DNA of 64,000 nt. Source: an uncultured Sphingomonadaceae bacterium (lineage in GTDB: Bacteria > Pseudomonadota > Alphaproteobacteria > Sphingomonadales > Sphingomonadaceae). Location of the stretch: NCBI GenBank assembly GCA_947493195.1, contig CANLQG010000003.1, positions 406,846 to 470,845 of the forward strand. Direction: 5' to 3'. Position numbers and translations under genes: made by a program. How positions within the stretch are numbered: position 1 is the first letter of the stretch; each line of letters starts with the position of its first letter. Below the pieces are notes generated by a model that saw only the letters and a program-made list of their open reading frames with translations, made no database searches and was not told where the DNA came from. This document shows, in pieces, positions 26,208 through 36,447 of the stretch.

Positions 26208-27038
26208 TTAATCAAAGCCTGATTCGCGGCTTAGTTCCTCAACCAGCGCAAGGATGACCTCGCGCGAGTCGCAAAACCCCATGTGCGAGCAGCGTAAGGC
26301 AACCGCCCGGTCACGCTCGCCGGGCAGTCCGCAGGCCGCACGACGCGAGATCGCCCCGTCGCGCGGAGACCAGTAGGCTATCGTTTCGACCGGTGGTTTA
26401 ACGGCCAGTTCCGCCTCGATCGGCAGATCTTCCACGGCGTGTCCAGCGGTGAACTGGTAGAGCCGCCACAGGTTGTTGGAATAGGGCGTGTGGCTGAACG
26501 GGGTGCCCATCGTTATCACCTTGGCCACGCATTCGGGATGCACTTTCGCCACTTCGCGCGCGAACACGCCGCCAAGGCTCCAGCCGATCAGCACGACCTT
26601 CTGGCCATAGCGTTCGTGTACGGCGCGCACGCGCTCGGCCAGCAGTTCGAAATTCTCGGGCGTTGGCCCGAAATTGTATCCCAGTCCCCAGCGCTTGGCC
26701 TTGTGCCCCGCGCGCTCCAACTCGCGCGCCATGTAACGCATGGAGCCGGGATGGGCCGCAAAGCCGGGTAGCAGGATGACAATGCGCGGATGGTCGGCCT
26801 TTTCGATGGGCAATTCGGGTTTCACCAAGCGCGTAACGGGCGCGATGACCTGGGCTAGTTCTGCCGCGAATAGTTTCCATGACGGGGTGTGGGCGTTGGT
26901 TGGGGCGGAGCCGCGCAGCAACCGGAAACGATAGCGGGCATTGTCGCGCAGGTTCTTCAGCCGCTGCAACACACCGCCACGATCGGGACCCTCGTCGGTG
27001 TCATGATCGGTTACTGGCGGATTTCTGCCTGCAGCCAT
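26208..27038 (-). CDS. Alpha/beta hydrolase
   Basis: A 276-residue protein with the strand-loop IVILLPGFAAHPGSM, followed by GWSLGGVFA carrying the nucleophile Ser, and a late His region near SHMGFCDSREV. These are the ordered features of alpha/beta hydrolases; no signal peptide. It resembles lipase-like class 2 hydrolases acting on esters, but the substrate is unknown. It ends 64 bases upstream of the ATP-grasp gene on the same strand, so it may be cotranscribed with the Anbu cluster, although it is not a core member. Confidence 0.8.
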   Translation of the reverse strand: MAAGRNPPVTDHDTDEGPDRGGVLQRLKNLRDNARYRFRLLRGSAPTNAHTPSWKLFAAELAQVIAPVTRLVKPELPIEKADHPRIVILLPGFAAHPGSMRYMARELERAGHKAKRWGLGYNFGPTPENFELLAERVRAVHERYGQKVVLIGWSLGGVFAREVAKVHPECVAKVITMGTPFSHTPYSNNLWRLYQFTAGHAVEDLPIEAELAVKPPVETIAYWSPRDGAISRRAACGLPGERDRAVALRCSHMGFCDSREVILALVEELSRESGFD

Positions 27039-27206
27039 TGCCTGCCTTGCCTGTTGCTGCCGCCGCGTGCGGCATCGGTGCTCTCGCCGATATAGGCAAA
27101 TATCGTGGCCGTAACAGGGGAAGCCCTTTCACCGACGGGGCAAGGCTTCGCTGAAGAGGTCAGATGGCGCCCACCGCCTTCATGCGCTTGCGTGCGCGCG
27201 GCAGGT

Positions 27207-27743
27207 TCAACTGCAATCGCCGGTCCGCTCCGTCATGACGTTCATTACGATGTTGGCATCGCCAATGCCAGGTATCGGCTGGGTGAAGGTCATTTCCAGG
27301 TCGGAAGAGGTTTCGCCCGCAGTGCCGCTCATGCCTATGCGACCCTGGGGTCCGTCCTCCGCCTCGCAGGTCATCGCGAGGTCGAGCGTGTCACCTTCGG
27401 CGGAAAGGCGCGAAAGGGTGCAGCTGTTGTCCTGCATGGCGGAAATCCACGCTTCACGATCCATCGCCTCTGTTACGCAGAAGCTCGATTGCTCCTGAGC
27501 GCCTTCGCGGAACGCTGCTTCGAGTGCATCCATGTCGACGCTGGAGGCGCCCGGAACTTCGAACGAGACGAGTTCGTAGCTCGTCGAGTATTCGCCCGGC
27601 TGCGGCATGACGCCGTTGTCTTCACCCTCCGCCATCACTTCGTCCATCGACAGCGATTCGTCGGACAGTTCCTCGTCCGGATCGTTACCGCAGGCAGCCA
27701 GCGCAAATGCAGCTAGCAGCGGCAGGGAGTGGATCAGGCGCAT
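27207..27743 (-). CDS. DUF3617-type lipoprotein, copy 1
   Basis: A 178-residue predicted lipoprotein with signal MRLIHSLPLLAAFALAAC (Cys18) and an acidic spacer rich in Asp, Glu and Ser. The mature domain has PGEYSTSYELVSFEVPG, a Cys in SSFCVTE, NSCTLSRL and MTCEAEDGP, with a final Cys near the end, which matches the DUF3617 pattern of small secreted proteins in alphaproteobacteria. Function unknown. It is a paralogue of the next gene upstream; both have nearly identical signal peptides and the same order of motifs. Confidence 0.82.
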   Translation of the reverse strand: MRLIHSLPLLAAFALAACGNDPDEELSDESLSMDEVMAEGEDNGVMPQPGEYSTSYELVSFEVPGASSVDMDALEAAFREGAQEQSSFCVTEAMDREAWISAMQDNSCTLSRLSAEGDTLDLAMTCEAEDGPQGRIGMSGTAGETSSDLEMTFTQPIPGIGDANIVMNVMTERTGDCS

Positions 27744-27881
27744 GGTATTCCCCTGTAATTGTTCGGCGGGACAACCCGCATGGCTACAGGCCGGAATACC
27801 AAGCATCCGGGGAGCTGCCAATCGCGGCAGGCCGCTGGTGGGGCCGCCGTCCCATTTTAGGGCAGGCGACCCGGCTTATGC

Positions 27882-28436
27882 TTAACCCGCGTCGGCCGCG
27901 CATTCGCCGACGCGCTCCGACTGAAGGCGCACGACCATGCGCAGGTCGCCCATGTTCGGATCGGTACCGTCGATGGTCATGGTGGCATCCATGCTGGTGC
28001 TGGTGACCTCGCCTTCGTAGGTCATGGTGCCGACGTTACCTTCCCCGTCATCGCAGTTCATCGCGGCGCTGAACCCGTCGGAGGTCGCGTTGAAGGTCGT
28101 CATTTCGCAGGCTTCGTTGTTCCGGCCCATATTCTCCACCATGCTTTCGTAGCCCTCTTCCGCCTGTTCGGCAGTCAGGCACTGGCTTTGCGGTTCGGCG
28201 AACATGCCGGCCATGAATTCGCGCATCATGGCCGTTTCCTCTTCGGACATGCCCGGAACGCTCACTTCCACCAGCTCCCCGACGGTCCGGTATTCGCCTG
28301 CCTCCGGCTTGGGCAGGTTGGCCATTGCCTCGGCAACGCCTTCCGGATCGTTCGCCGGATCTTCCACGGTGCCGGAATCGCCGCAGGCGGCAAGAGCGAG
28401 GCCCGCAAGCAGCGGCAGGGTGTTGATGAAGCGCAT
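27882..28436 (-). CDS. DUF3617-type lipoprotein, copy 2
   Basis: A 184-residue predicted lipoprotein with signal MRFINTLPLLAGLALAAC (Cys18). The mature part includes AGEYRTVGELVEVSVPG, a Cys in QSQCLTAEQ, NEACEMTTF and MNCDDGEGN, then a beta-rich tail ending in GECAADAG. It shares layout and signal with the gene at 27207-27743 and lies 138 bases upstream of it, so it is a tandem duplicate with clear divergence. ATG at 28436 is chosen because the signal peptide starts there and GGGA precedes it. Function unknown. Confidence 0.82.
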   Translation of the reverse strand: MRFINTLPLLAGLALAACGDSGTVEDPANDPEGVAEAMANLPKPEAGEYRTVGELVEVSVPGMSEEETAMMREFMAGMFAEPQSQCLTAEQAEEGYESMVENMGRNNEACEMTTFNATSDGFSAAMNCDDGEGNVGTMTYEGEVTSTSMDATMTIDGTDPNMGDLRMVVRLQSERVGECAADAG

Positions 28437-28590
28437 GGAAATTCCCTTTTTTGGCAAGTTGCGGGTGTCGCGACCTGTTGGTTCGAACAACAGGTGTAAC
28501 GACAAGGGCCCTGCCTGCCGACGCATGCGAACACGCCGGGTCACTTAAAGCCACGTTGCCAATCCGTTCCCCGTCACCCATATCCCCGCC

Positions 28591-30780
28591 ATGGCCGAAC
28601 TCGTTATCCGCCGCGGACTGGAAGAGCCCGACACCACCGGCGAATTCACCCCGCACAAGCCCGCCCGCCCGGAAAAGGCGGACGAGCAGAGACCGTTCAA
28701 GCTGGTTTCGGAGTACGAACCGGCGGGCGACCAGCCGACGGCAATCGCCGAACTGGTGGCAGCTGCAAGGGATGACGAGCAGACACAGGTTCTGCTGGGT
28801 GTCACCGGCAGCGGCAAGACGTTCACCATGGCCAAGGTAGTGGAGCAGTTGCAGCGCCCAGCCCTGGTGCTGGCGCCCAACAAGATCCTGGCGGCGCAGC
28901 TTTACGGCGAGTTCAAGAGCTTCTTCCCCGAAAACGCGGTCGAATATTTCGTCAGCTACTACGACTATTACCAGCCGGAAGCCTACGTGCCCCGCTCGGA
29001 CACCTACATCGAGAAGGAAAGCTCGGTGAACGAGGCCATCGACCGGATGCGCCACTCTGCCACGCGCGCCCTGCTGGAACGGGACGACGTGCTGATCGTC
29101 GCGTCCGTCTCGTGCCTTTACGGTATCGGCTCGGTCGAGACCTATTCGGCCATGGTTTTCGACCTGAAGGCAGGCGATACCGTGGATCAGCGCGAGCTCA
29201 TCCGCAAGCTTGTGGCCCTGCAATACAAGCGTAACGACACCGCCTTTGCACGTGGCTGTTTCCGTGTGCGCGGCGACAGTCTGGAGATTTTTCCCAGCCA
29301 CCTTGAGGACACGGCGTGGCGCATCAGTTTCTTCGGGGACGAGATCGAGGATATTGCCGAGTTCGATCCGCTCACGGGCAAAAAGGGCGAGAACCTTGGC
29401 AAGGTGCGCGTCTATGCCAACAGCCACTACGTCACTCCCGGCCCGACGATGAAACAGGCCTCTGCCGCCATCAAGTTCGAGCTGGAAGAGCGGCTGAAGG
29501 AACTGCACGAGGAAGGCCGCCTGCTGGAAGCCCAGCGGCTGGAACAGCGCACCAATTTCGACCTGGAAATGATTGCCGCCACCGGCAGCTGCAACGGCAT
29601 CGAGAACTACAGCCGCTTCCTGACAGGCCGTCTGCCCGGCGAACCGCCGCCAACGCTGTTCGAATACCTGCCGGAGAACGCGCTGCTGTTCGTGGACGAG
29701 AGCCACCAGACCATCCCGCAGATCGGCGCGATGGCAAAGGGGGACCACCGCCGCAAGATCACGCTGGCGGAATACGGTTTCCGCCTGCCCAGCTGCATCG
29801 ACAACCGACCGCTGCGCTTCAACGAATGGGACGCCATGCGCCCGCAGACCGTGGCCGTCTCCGCCACGCCGGGCAAATGGGAGCTGGAGCAGACCGGCGG
29901 CGTCTTTGCCGAACAGGTCATCCGGCCCACCGGTCTGATCGACCCTCCGGTCGAGATCAAGCCGGTAGAGGACCAGGTGCAGGATTGCATCGCCGAAGCC
30001 AAGGCTGTCGCCGCCAGGGGCTACCGCACGCTCGTCACCACGCTGACCAAGCGCATGGCGGAGGACCTGACCGAGTTCATGCACGAGCAGGGCGTGCGCG
30101 TGCGCTACATGCACTCCGACGTGGAAACGCTTGAGCGTATCGAGCTCATTCGCGACCTGCGCCTTGGGGTTTACGACGTGCTCATCGGGATCAACCTGCT
30201 GCGCGAGGGGCTGGATATTCCCGAATGCGGGCTTGTCGCCATTCTGGATGCCGACAAGGAAGGGTTCCTGCGCTCCGAAACCTCGTTGATCCAGACCATC
30301 GGCCGTGCGGCGCGTAACGTGGATGGACGGGTGATCCTCTACGCCGATCGTATCACCGGCTCCATGGAACGCGCCATGGCGGAAACCGAGCGTCGCCGCG
30401 AGAAGCAGCGCGAATACAACGAGGAACACGGCATCACGCCGACCACAATCAAGCGCAATATCCAGGATATCGTCGCCCACACCGCCTCGCAGGACGGCGT
30501 TACGGTCGATACCGGCGATGACGAGGTGAACAACCTCGTCGGTCATAACCTGCGTGCCTATATCGAGGACCTGGAAAAGCGGATGCGCAACGCCGCTGCG
30601 GACCTGGAGTTCGAGGAAGCCGGGCGCCTGCGCGACGAGATCCGCCGCCTGGAAAACGACGAGCTGGGACTTGGCGAGAGCGAGAAGAAGGCACCTGTCG
30701 TGGGCCGCAGCAACGAGGGCAAGCCCGGCACGCGCAAGCTGCGCTATGGCAAGACGCAGCGCAAGTTCGGGAAGAAATAG
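28591..30780 (+). CDS. uvrB: Excinuclease ABC subunit B
   Basis: DNA helicase-like damage-verification subunit of nucleotide excision repair. The 729-residue protein has Walker [13 protein letters not shown], the damage-probing beta-hairpin region [15 protein letters not shown], Walker B-like FVDESHQT, helicase motif [15 protein letters not shown], and a C-terminal UVR motif ([15 protein letters not shown]). An N-terminal extension of about 35 residues precedes the usual start; ATG at 28591 is the only upstream ATG in range. The gene is alone and forward, divergent from the DUF3617 lipoprotein pair. Confidence 0.98.
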   Translation: MAELVIRRGLEEPDTTGEFTPHKPARPEKADEQRPFKLVSEYEPAGDQPTAIAELVAAARDDEQTQVLLGVTGSGKTFTMAKVVEQLQRPALVLAPNKILAAQLYGEFKSFFPENAVEYFVSYYDYYQPEAYVPRSDTYIEKESSVNEAIDRMRHSATRALLERDDVLIVASVSCLYGIGSVETYSAMVFDLKAGDTVDQRELIRKLVALQYKRNDTAFARGCFRVRGDSLEIFPSHLEDTAWRISFFGDEIEDIAEFDPLTGKKGENLGKVRVYANSHYVTPGPTMKQASAAIKFELEERLKELHEEGRLLEAQRLEQRTNFDLEMIAATGSCNGIENYSRFLTGRLPGEPPPTLFEYLPENALLFVDESHQTIPQIGAMAKGDHRRKITLAEYGFRLPSCIDNRPLRFNEWDAMRPQTVAVSATPGKWELEQTGGVFAEQVIRPTGLIDPPVEIKPVEDQVQDCIAEAKAVAARGYRTLVTTLTKRMAEDLTEFMHEQGVRVRYMHSDVETLERIELIRDLRLGVYDVLIGINLLREGLDIPECGLVAILDADKEGFLRSETSLIQTIGRAARNVDGRVILYADRITGSMERAMAETERRREKQREYNEEHGITPTTIKRNIQDIVAHTASQDGVTVDTGDDEVNNLVGHNLRAYIEDLEKRMRNAAADLEFEEAGRLRDEIRRLENDELGLGESEKKAPVVGRSNEGKPGTRKLRYGKTQRKFGKK

Positions 30781-30861
30781 ATTCTGACGGCTAACCAAGA
30801 TCCCCAGCCGATGGCGATCTCCGTCTTGCGCGACGGGCCGCGTGCAGAGTAGCGCGCTGAC

Positions 30862-31446
30862 ATGCGCCCTGTTGCACCACTTCTGCTCCTTTCGCTCACG
30901 CTGGGGGCGTGCGACCGCCCGGCCCCACTACCGCAAGGCAGTGTGCAACGGGTTGCGCTAGAAGAAGCTGGGCAGCGCCAGGCGATGGCCGAAATGTCTC
31001 CCGATACCAGTGCGGCCTCCTGGACTGTCGCGACAGACGGGCAGGCGATAAGGTTCGGCAACAGGGACGAGCCGCCTCTGCTCACGCTGGCTTGCGATGT
31101 CGATGCAACGCCGCCGCAACTGGTCATCATCCGCCATGCCCGCGCGTTCCCGGGTCAGAGCGCGCTGTTTCCCGTCTTGGGCAACGGCATGTCCAGCCGC
31201 TTTCTTGTCGATGCGAAGCTGGCCGATGGCGAATGGCACTGGGAGGGACGCCTCCCCGCCGACGATCCGCAACTGGATGTCTTCTCCGGAACGCGCGACA
31301 TCACCGCCACCCTGCCCGGTCGCGGCATGCTGGAGATAGGCGGCGGGCGGATCACCGGCGAATTCCTGGAATGGTGCCGCGCAGGCGGCCGGCCCGACCC
31401 GGTGGAAAGCGAAACCGCAGCCAAGGAACCGGGCGACGACGCCTAG
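30862..31446 (+). CDS. Uncharacterised lipoprotein
   Basis: A 194-residue predicted lipoprotein, signal ending LTLGAC with Cys17. The mature chain is beta-rich, with LLTLACDVD, QLVIIRHARA, MSSRFLVDAKL and a C-terminal acidic tail. I do not recognise a named family; similar short lipoproteins are common in sphingomonads. It lies 80 bases after uvrB and its stop overlaps that of the convergent DsbD gene by four bases. Confidence 0.75.
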   Translation: MRPVAPLLLLSLTLGACDRPAPLPQGSVQRVALEEAGQRQAMAEMSPDTSAASWTVATDGQAIRFGNRDEPPLLTLACDVDATPPQLVIIRHARAFPGQSALFPVLGNGMSSRFLVDAKLADGEWHWEGRLPADDPQLDVFSGTRDITATLPGRGMLEIGGGRITGEFLEWCRAGGRPDPVESETAAKEPGDDA

Positions 31447-33494
31447 TCGCGGCCTTCTGCAAGTTCGGCCAGCATGTCTGGCGTCAGAACCTGCGGAAGC
31501 TGCTCGCCTTCTTCGCCAGCCGGATACCATATGTAAAGCGGCACGCCCGCCGCTTCCCATTGCTCAAGGTAACGCGTGATTTCCGGATTTCGCCGCGTCC
31601 AGTCGCCGCGCATGGCGATAACGCCCGCCTCATCGAACGCCTCGCGCGTGGACTGGCGTTCGATGGCGACCTGTTCGTTCACCTTGCAGGTAAGGCACCA
31701 GTCTGCGGTGAACCACAGGAATACCGGTTGGCCCGAAGCGCGGGCATCGGCCAGCGCGGCTTCGGTATAGGCAATCGGCTCCAGCACGCTCTCGCTGCTG
31801 GCCACCTGCTCCTCTGCCCTGAATGGTAGTGATGCGGCGAAATACAGTGCCGCAAGAACGGCAATCAGCGCGACGAGCCGGTTGCCATTGCGACTGGCGG
31901 TCAAGGCCACGACCGGCAGAATGGCAAGCGCAAGCGCCGCGAAAGCGAAGCTCGTGCCGCCCAGCCGGAAGGCAAGCCAGACCAGCGCAAATGCGGTGAG
32001 GCCCATGGGGATCGCCAGCAGCCGCCGGAAAGTCTGCATCCACGCGCCCGGTCTCGGCAGCAGGCGCCGTAGCGCCGGAACGAACCCCAGCAGCAGGAAT
32101 GGCAGCGCAAGGCCCAGCCCAAGCGCGGCGAACAGCAGCAGCGCCTGCGGCGCGGGCAGCAGTAGCGCGGCACCGAGGGCAGCCGCCATGAACGGTCCGG
32201 TGCAGGGCGTTGCCACCACGGCGGCAAGCAGTCCGGTGGCAAATGCCCCGCCCTCCCCGCGAGTGCGGATCGGCAGGCTGGGTATTTCGAACAGGCCCAT
32301 GAAATTGGCCGTTATCAGCGTTGCCAGCACCAGCAGCGCGGCCACTACCAGCGGTTCCTGCAACTGGAAGGCCCAGCCCACCTGCGCGCCCCCGGCACGT
32401 AGCGCCAGCAACAGGGCGCCAAGCGCAAGACAGGCAATGACCACCCCTGCGGTATAGGCCAGCCCCTCCAGCCGGGCCTGCCGCTCATTCCCTCCCGCAC
32501 GTGCCAGGGTAAGCGCCTTCAGGCTCAGGATCGGGAAAACACAGGGCATCAGGTTCAGCAAAAGGCCGCCCAGCATGGCTCCGCCCAGCAGCAACGCCAG
32601 CGGCGTTTCCAACGCACCAGGCCCGATGCGCGTGCCGCCCGTGGGGACTTCCCCCGGCCACGCTTCGAACTGGACGCCCACGCCTTTGTCATTGAACGCC
32701 AGCAGCCCGCGCAATTCCCCCGGCTCGGCCCGCAGGCCGCCGCGCGGTATCTCTGCAACAAGCATGTCCCCATCGCGGTAGAAGGTCTGCGCCTCGGCGT
32801 AGGCGACAACGTCCCGCTGCTCGATGAAGACATGCGGTTCGCCGATCTCGAGGCTGGCAGGCAGCGGGATCGCGATACGCAGCGCGCTGCCTGTCAGCTC
32901 GAACTGGGCCGTGGAATCGATCAGCGGTGGGATTGCGGCACTCCACTCGGCAAAGCGGGGGTTCGCCACGCCGCCTTCGCCCACCTGCACCGTTGCCGCA
33001 AGGCTCGCCCGCTGTGGCACGCACAGGGTATCGCTGCACGTCAGCCAATCGGCGTAAAGGCTCACTTCGTAGGCGCCGGGCGCAGTTCCTTCGGGTACGG
33101 TCAAGGGCAGCAATACGGCGTGCTCACCCTCGAAAATGTGGTTCATCAGACCCTGGGTAACGTAGGTCTGCGGCACCGGATAAAGAGGCTCGCCCGCCTG
33201 CCAGCCTTCGGGCAGGTCCCAGTCGATGCACATGCCCTGCCCGGCATCGCCCGGGTTAGTCCAGTATCCGTGCCAGCCCTCGTTCGGCAGGAAGTCCAGC
33301 GCAAGCTGCCCGCTTTCGCCTGGCGCGATGGCGGCCCCCGCCACCAGACGCGCGCTGCCGCGATCCATGAGATCCGGCCCGCGCGGGCAATTCTGCGCGG
33401 CGGCAGGAATGGCCAGCACCGCAGCCGCCACGGCGCAAAGCGTCACCAGATACCGGAAAAAGACCATGAAGCGGGATGGCGTGCTTGCCTGCAT
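31443..33494 (-). CDS. DsbD/ScsB-type thiol:disulfide interchange protein
   Basis: Transfers reducing power from cytoplasmic thioredoxin across the inner membrane. After a signal peptide (ending AAAQ at about residue 33) comes a periplasmic domain with the Cys pair TCSDTLC, then a polytopic domain with the redox Cys pair in NLMPCVFPI and ATPCTGPF, and a C-terminal thioredoxin domain with WFTADWCLTC. The N-terminal domain with WHGYWTNPGDAG resembles the ScsB/long DsbD type. About 683 residues. The start is unsure: TTG at 33506 and ATG at 33467 are alternatives and none has a good ribosome binding site. It is divergent from the UbiH-family gene. Confidence 0.92.
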   Translation of the reverse strand: MQASTPSRFMVFFRYLVTLCAVAAAVLAIPAAAQNCPRGPDLMDRGSARLVAGAAIAPGESGQLALDFLPNEGWHGYWTNPGDAGQGMCIDWDLPEGWQAGEPLYPVPQTYVTQGLMNHIFEGEHAVLLPLTVPEGTAPGAYEVSLYADWLTCSDTLCVPQRASLAATVQVGEGGVANPRFAEWSAAIPPLIDSTAQFELTGSALRIAIPLPASLEIGEPHVFIEQRDVVAYAEAQTFYRDGDMLVAEIPRGGLRAEPGELRGLLAFNDKGVGVQFEAWPGEVPTGGTRIGPGALETPLALLLGGAMLGGLLLNLMPCVFPILSLKALTLARAGGNERQARLEGLAYTAGVVIACLALGALLLALRAGGAQVGWAFQLQEPLVVAALLVLATLITANFMGLFEIPSLPIRTRGEGGAFATGLLAAVVATPCTGPFMAAALGAALLLPAPQALLLFAALGLGLALPFLLLGFVPALRRLLPRPGAWMQTFRRLLAIPMGLTAFALVWLAFRLGGTSFAFAALALAILPVVALTASRNGNRLVALIAVLAALYFAASLPFRAEEQVASSESVLEPIAYTEAALADARASGQPVFLWFTADWCLTCKVNEQVAIERQSTREAFDEAGVIAMRGDWTRRNPEITRYLEQWEAAGVPLYIWYPAGEEGEQLPQVLTPDMLAELAEGRD

Positions 33495-33521
33495 AGTGCG
33501 CGACAACTAGTGACGGTTATC

Positions 33522-34748
33522 ATGAGCGACAAGTTGAATCCAAGGCGCGATCTCCTCATTCTCGGCGGCGGCCTTGTCGGCATGACGCTGGCCCTTGCAG
33601 CCGCGAAGAAGGGCATCTCCAGCCATGTGGTCGACCGGGCGGACCCGGCCGAACTGACGGCTGAAGGCTTCGACGGTCGCGCCTCGGCCATTTCCACGGC
33701 CAGTTGGAACCTGTTCACCAACATCGGGATCGCCGATGCGCTGGAACCATACGGCTGCCCCATAGCCTCCATCGCCGTGACCGACGGGATGAAACCGGGC
33801 CGCATCGATTTCCAGCCGGAGCAGCACGAAGGCACATTGGGCCGGATGTTCCCCAACCGCCAGCTGCGCCTGTCGCTGTTCGAGGCGGCTAAGGACGAGC
33901 CCCTGATTACCTGGCATTCCAAGGCCAATGTCGTGGATCGCCAGCGCAGTGAGCACGGCGTTTCAGCCACGCTGGAAGACGGCACCGTTCTGGAAGGCAG
34001 TCTGATGTGCGGCGTGGAAGGGCGCGGCTCGCCTACCCGTGAAGAGGCTGGTTTCACCATGGCGCAGTGGGACTATCGCCACCGCGCCGTCATCGCGGGA
34101 CTGACCCACGAGAAGCCGCACGAGGGAGTCGCATGGGAGATATTTTATCCCGATGGTCCCTTCGCCCTGCTGCCCCTGCTCGACGACAACGAGGGTCGCC
34201 ACCGCTCCGCGCTGGTGTGGACGGTGGACGAGAAAGATGCAGCCGGCGTTCTCGCCTTGGGTGAACGTGCCTTTGCGCACGAAGTCGCCAAGCGCATGCA
34301 CGGTATATTCGGGAAGATCACCGTCGAGGGGCAGCGATCCTCCTATCCGCTGGGTTTCCAGCATACGGCGAAAATCATCGATCACCGGCTGGCGCTGGTG
34401 GGCGACGCCGCCCACGGCATGCACCCGATCGCCGGGCAGGGCCTGAACCTGGGCCTGCGCGATGTCGGCGCCCTGGTCGACGTGCTGGCGGAAGGTATGC
34501 GGCTGGGCCTGGAGCCAGGCGATGCCCAGATGCTGGCGAAGTACGAAAAATGGCGGGCAATGGATTCGCTGATGGTGATGGGCGCAACCGATACGCTGAC
34601 CCGGCTGTTCGGCGTGCGCGGCAAGCTGGCGAGCGCGGTTCGCCGCTTCGGCATGGCCGGCGTTCAGCGTACTCCGGTGCTCAAGAACTGGTTCATGGAC
34701 GAGGCCCGCGGCATGAGCGGCGACCTGCCCGAGCTGCTCAAAGGCTAG
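33522..34748 (+). CDS. UbiH/UbiF/COQ6-family FAD hydroxylase
   Basis: FAD monooxygenase of the ubiquinone-biosynthesis type, 408 residues. LLILGGGLVGMTLALAAAKK is the dinucleotide fold, DGRASAIS is typical of the family, and LALVGDAAHGMHPIAGQGLN is the second FAD motif with the UbiH-like signature. ATG at 33522 starts MSDKLNPRRD; the frame stays open upstream but lies over the divergent DsbD gene. Which ring position it hydroxylates cannot be told. It ends with a four-base overlap of the convergent HemX-like gene. Confidence 0.9.
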   Translation: MSDKLNPRRDLLILGGGLVGMTLALAAAKKGISSHVVDRADPAELTAEGFDGRASAISTASWNLFTNIGIADALEPYGCPIASIAVTDGMKPGRIDFQPEQHEGTLGRMFPNRQLRLSLFEAAKDEPLITWHSKANVVDRQRSEHGVSATLEDGTVLEGSLMCGVEGRGSPTREEAGFTMAQWDYRHRAVIAGLTHEKPHEGVAWEIFYPDGPFALLPLLDDNEGRHRSALVWTVDEKDAAGVLALGERAFAHEVAKRMHGIFGKITVEGQRSSYPLGFQHTAKIIDHRLALVGDAAHGMHPIAGQGLNLGLRDVGALVDVLAEGMRLGLEPGDAQMLAKYEKWRAMDSLMVMGATDTLTRLFGVRGKLASAVRRFGMAGVQRTPVLKNWFMDEARGMSGDLPELLKG

Positions 34749-35719
34749 TCCACGCCCTGCCGCCCGGGCAGAGCGGGACTTAGCTGCTGCACCTGCTCAC
34801 CTTCACTGGTCCGAAGGCCGCGCGGATCGAGCACGGCGGCGGTTTCCAGCGTTTCCAGCGCGCGCTGGGCGGCGGCAAAGCGTTCCGCATCGTTGATCCA
34901 ACTCTCGGCCTCGGCGGCGTTGGGCAGGCCGCGCACCTCCTGCACGGCTGCTTCGATCCGTCCGCTGTCGAGGAACAGGCGAGCGCGTTCCAGTCGCCGC
35001 TCCGACAAGGGCGACGGGGTATCCTCGCGCCGCACGACGAATAGCGATGACAATTCACGGCTCAGGCGCGTGAACACGCCCTCGTCGGCAGGCGCTTCGG
35101 TCAGCACCGGGGCGAGCCCTTCAAGCCGCGCCACCAACCTGTCCAGCGTGACCGGATCCTGTGCGGCATCTATCACTGTTTGCACCGCATTTGGGCGCGC
35201 TTCGCCAAAGCGGAGGCGCAACTGGTCCGCCAGATAGCCAAGCGGGGCACCGCGTTCGATGGCGCGTCGGCTGGCAAAAGCGATCAGCAACCCCTCGGCC
35301 CGCGCCGCATTGCCGGCAGCTGCCTGGGACTGCATGTCGAGACGTGTCAGCCTCTGCTCCATCGCAGCAACCCGGCTGTCCAGCCCGCCTTGCTGTTCCA
35401 CCACTCGCTCGACCCGCTGCACCGCCTCGCGCGCATCCTCCGCCACGGCAGCGGCACTGGCCGATGAACTTGGGGTGGGTTCGGGAGAGGTCACGTCCTG
35501 CGCGGCCAGCGCGGCACTATCCTGCATAGCGGGCTCGGTCGCACCTTCCTCGCTGCGGACACTGAAAAGACCGCCGAGACCGAGGTCGCCATCGCGGACG
35601 AACCAAGCCGTGAGGACTATGCCAAGCAGGAATGCAAGCGCCAGCCCAACGAGGGCAGGACGCAGGGGGATGCTGCGCCGTTGCGCCTGTGCGCCGGGAA
35701 AATCGTAACTCTGGTCCAT
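34745..35719 (-). CDS. HemX/mitofilin-like anchored coiled-coil protein
   Basis: A 324-residue protein with a short cytoplasmic start, one membrane helix (about residues 20-42, PALVGLALAFLLGIVLTAWF), then a coiled-coil-like segment (VAEDAREAVQRVERVVEQQG) and a helical C-terminal domain. It resembles the alphaproteobacterial mitofilin-like or HemX-like proteins often found right after hemD, as here. No enzymatic motif is seen. The ATG at 35719 lies 60 bases after the hemD stop on the same strand, so it is the third gene of hemC-hemD-hemX-like. Confidence 0.8.
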   Translation of the reverse strand: MDQSYDFPGAQAQRRSIPLRPALVGLALAFLLGIVLTAWFVRDGDLGLGGLFSVRSEEGATEPAMQDSAALAAQDVTSPEPTPSSSASAAAVAEDAREAVQRVERVVEQQGGLDSRVAAMEQRLTRLDMQSQAAAGNAARAEGLLIAFASRRAIERGAPLGYLADQLRLRFGEARPNAVQTVIDAAQDPVTLDRLVARLEGLAPVLTEAPADEGVFTRLSRELSSLFVVRREDTPSPLSERRLERARLFLDSGRIEAAVQEVRGLPNAAEAESWINDAERFAAAQRALETLETAAVLDPRGLRTSEGEQVQQLSPALPGRQGVD

Positions 35720-35778
35720 ACTGTCCTTCGGCGTCCCGTCGCAGGCTTCGCCCGGCCTGCCTTCTCGGGGATGTTGCC

Positions 35779-36447
35779 TTAATGGCACATGTCGCGGGCC
35801 AAGGCCAACAGCGCGTGGTCATCGGGTTGTGGAGCAGATTGGCAATCCTGCCACCCATCACCGGCCGCTGCCGCGACGCGCGCGCCGATGCAGGCCAGCC
35901 GGATGGCGCTGCGGTCAAACCCGAGGCGATCGATTTCGCCGCGAAAATGCTTGGCTGCGGCGGCGCTGTGCAGGAGTATGCAAGACTGCCCGGTGCGCAG
36001 TCCGACCTGGGCGCCGCCGGTGATCGGCAGGGCGCGCACTTCGTATACATCGCGGGCGGTGATGGTGTGCTGACCAGGGGTGAGCGGGACCTTTTCAACG
36101 CCGCCAAGGCGCAGGTACCGCGTAGGCACCTCATTATCGTCGAGCACGTTTTGCAAGCCGCCCTCACCGGTGCGATCCACCTTGAACCCGGCCTCGCGCG
36201 CTGCTTCGGCCGTCACCTTGCCCACGGCATGAACGGGCAGTTCGCGATATTGCTTCAGCGCGGCCCCGCCATGGCGCACCGCGTTCGCACTGCCCAGCAG
36301 CAGGGCGTCGAAACCATCTGCCTCAGGGGGTTTCCATGCAAGGGGCATCACTTCGAACAGCGGCATGCCGACGGCGGCAAGGCCCATCTCGCGCGCCAGT
36401 TGCAAGGTCGCCTGCAATCCGGGTTCTGGCCGAATTACGAATATCAT
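35779..36447 (-). CDS. hemD: Uroporphyrinogen-III synthase
   Basis: Closes and inverts the last ring of the linear tetrapyrrole to make uroporphyrinogen III. The 222-residue protein shows the two-lobed family layout: FVIRPEPGLQATLQLAREMG at the start, PVHAVGKVTAEAAREAGF in the first half, and CILLHSAAAAKHF and LACIGARVAAAAGDGW in the second. Sequence conservation of this family is low, but its position, overlapping hemC by ATGA, makes the call secure. Confidence 0.92.
   Translation of the reverse strand: MIFVIRPEPGLQATLQLAREMGLAAVGMPLFEVMPLAWKPPEADGFDALLLGSANAVRHGGAALKQYRELPVHAVGKVTAEAAREAGFKVDRTGEGGLQNVLDDNEVPTRYLRLGGVEKVPLTPGQHTITARDVYEVRALPITGGAQVGLRTGQSCILLHSAAAAKHFRGEIDRLGFDRSAIRLACIGARVAAAAGDGWQDCQSAPQPDDHALLALARDMCH

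Noticed and set aside
28048..30798. Long open frame of 916 codons antisense to uvrB, and a similar one of 857 codons over 13158-15731 antisense to purA
   Set aside because: Their translations are low-complexity or Arg/His-rich with no family motif, while the opposite strand has intact conserved genes. In high-GC DNA such antisense frames arise from codon bias.
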